64,000 bases of DNA from Quillaja saponaria. Taxonomy: Eukaryota > Streptophyta > Magnoliopsida > Fabales > Quillajaceae. Below, piece after piece: positions 62,612 through 64,000 of this stretch. Within the stretch, counting starts at the first letter, position 1; every line of letters begins with the position of its first letter. A model generated the notes under the pieces. The model did no database searches. It was not told where the DNA came from and saw only the letters and a list, made by a program, of their open reading frames with translations. The stretch lies in assembly GCA_029379385.1 (NCBI GenBank), contig CM055611.1:7068001-7132000 (forward strand). The letters run 5' to 3'. The position numbers were made by a program, and so were the translations under genes.

Positions 62612-63620
62612 ATTTTTGGAATTGTTTAGAGAACGTTCTAATTCTTTAATATTGCATAATTTTATTTTAGTCAAAATTATTTATATCTGACTTAACATTA
62701 TGTGGATCTCTATAGCCATAAATTTTTATTTTTTTATTTTTTTATAATAGAAACAAACTCTAATAATATTTTATCAATGGACAATGATTGTGCCCACTTA
62801 TCCATGTGGTTTTCATAATTTTTAATTTTAACATTCATTAAATCTAAGTATGTTTCATTTACTATTACATTTTGTTTATGGTAATAGTTTTGAAATTGTT
62901 TAGAGAACCCTTCTAGTTCTTTGATATCAGATAATTTTATTTTAGTCAAAGTATAGTTTATATCTTACCTAACACTATGTGGATCCATATAGTTACAAAA
63001 CTCTTTTTTAATCCTATAAACAAACTCTTGTAATATTTTATCAATGGACAATGATTGTGCCCACTAATCTATGGTTTGTTCATAATCTTTGATTTGAACA
63101 TTTGTTAAATCTAAGTATGTTATGTTTACCATTACATTTTGTTTATTTAAATCATCTGTTCTAGAGATGGTAGGTATTGGCATGACCATGGGAACACTAG
63201 CATTTGAAGTAGAAGCATCTCTTTTCTTTCTTCTTCAATATTAGGCTTAATTTTATCTATCTTGTGTTGAGAATAAACTTTTTGGAATGGATCTCATTTT
63301 TATTTTTATTTTCCTTTCTTTCATATTCTATTTTTGAAAAGAAAAAAATTCATCTTCTAAAAATTCATCTTCTAAAAATTCATCACTTTCTTCATTACTA
63401 ATTGTAATTATATTTTCAAAAGTTTATGATTTTGAAGTAGAATCATCTTCATCATCAAAAATATTCAGTAATATTTCATACTAAGTCTTGCATCATAGTT
63501 ATCTAGATTTTAATAATATTTTTTCTTTTCTTTCTTTTTTTTTTTTTATGGATTTTTTCAAAATAAAAAATAGTTAAATCTCTCCTAGATGGTGTAATCC
63601 TTTCCATATAATCACAGACG
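62612..63620 (-). pseudogene. Pararetrovirus-like fragment, minus strand
   Basis: A minus-strand coding relic with an N-terminal ERITPSRRDL segment at ~63,600 and a downstream block, KELEGFSKQF, that occurs twice because of an internal duplication. The one intact frame (62,949-62,734, 71 codons) is the second copy. Lys/Glu/Ser-rich low-complexity coding, including the 15-base repeat 'attcatcttctaaaa' at 63,347-63,380, lies between. It resembles the N-terminal part of polyproteins of the pararetrovirus-like relic at 38-58 kb, but in opposite orientation. Non-functional; the identity is tentative. Confidence 0.45.
62625..63135 (-). repeat. ~260-base tandem duplication
   Basis: The units 62,625-62,880 and 62,895-63,135 share 'gaaattgtttagagaacnnt', 'ttatcaatggacaatgattg' and 'aatctaagtatgtt'. 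The copies lie head to tail and duplicate part of the polyprotein-like coding relic. Confidence 0.85.
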
Positions 63621-64000
63621 ATTGAAAGAAGAAACTTTACTAAAAATATCCTTCAACTTTATTATTTCAAAAAAAATTACAGAACTGTGAGCTTCATAGT
63701 CACGTTATAACTTTATGATACAAATTACTTATAAGAAAGGCAGAAGTGTTTACAATGGAGAGTCTTGCGTTCTAAGAGTTTATACCCTTCACTGAGAAGT
63801 GCTATCACTAAAAGAGATAAGAAGAGAATCTTAAAAATATTAAAAAAATAAATAGATTTCTTATTTAACAAAATGTAGATTCTTATCTAATATTTATCTT
63901 ATTTACATTTATTACAATAGTGCAATTCTATTAGGGAATTTGGATGTAATAAAACTCCAAACCAAAGATATTTATTTGGAAAAAGTGAAAAAGAAATAAA
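63621..64000. other. A+T-rich right edge
   Basis: No coding frame is seen. Text such as 'gagagtcttgcgttctaaga' and 'ttcactgagaagtgctatca' could be the leader of the minus-strand pararetrovirus-like fragment, but it has no diagnostic motif. Confidence 0.3.

Overview
The window is from a flowering-plant (eudicot-type) nuclear chromosome. The evidence is strong A+T richness, a CYP82-type cytochrome P450 with its intron, CACTA and hAT transposon relics, a chromodomain Ty3/gypsy retrotransposon primed by initiator tRNA-Met, a pararetrovirus-like relic and part of an AP2/ERF gene. I found no intact protein-coding gene, tRNA, rRNA or CRISPR array. It is a gene-poor, heavily nested repeat region.

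Layout. 728-2946: a two-exon CYP82 pseudogene on the + strand. About 3.9-15.1 kb: relics of two minus-strand CACTA (En/Spm) transposases. A truncated minus-strand LTR element (6.8-9.0 kb) sits upstream of the first, and a ~165-bp tandem repeat lies in two arrays (9.95-11.84 and 14.33-15.12 kb) around the second. 15,591-33,717: a near-complete plus-strand Ty3/gypsy chromovirus, called E1 here. It has 5-bp target duplications (TTAAC), a PBS, a PPT and ~2.77-kb LTRs, and it was later split by two solo LTRs of its own family in the opposite orientation. One of these (26,772-30,333) contains the start of an AP2/ERF transcription-factor gene. 33,945-36,796: another solo LTR. It lies in a minus-strand relic I cannot identify, whose pieces are at 15.1-15.6, 33.7-33.9 and 36.8-37.3 kb.

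38.4-58.6 kb: a pararetrovirus-like coding relic split at 40,258 by a plus-strand solo LTR (target duplication ATATA). That LTR was itself invaded by a solo LTR (41,124-44,676, ATTCA) and by a complete but non-coding minus-strand element, called E2 here (45,501-55,293, GAATT). E2 in turn carries an unidentified insertion, a truncated opposite-strand LTR and a 130-bp MITE with an 8-bp target duplication. 58.6-62.6 kb: a decayed hAT transposon with long inverted arms. 62.6-63.6 kb: a minus-strand fragment of pararetrovirus-like type.

One LTR family therefore accounts for roughly half of the window. It has two LTR length classes, ~2.8 and ~3.5 kb, both starting TGTTATAACC and ending GTGTGACA. 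The insertion order follows from the target duplications. All coding sequence is broken by stops and frameshifts, with many C-to-T and G-to-A type differences between copies, as expected of silenced, methylated repeats. Coordinates of LTR edges and target duplications were read base by base; domain limits in the decayed genes are approximate.
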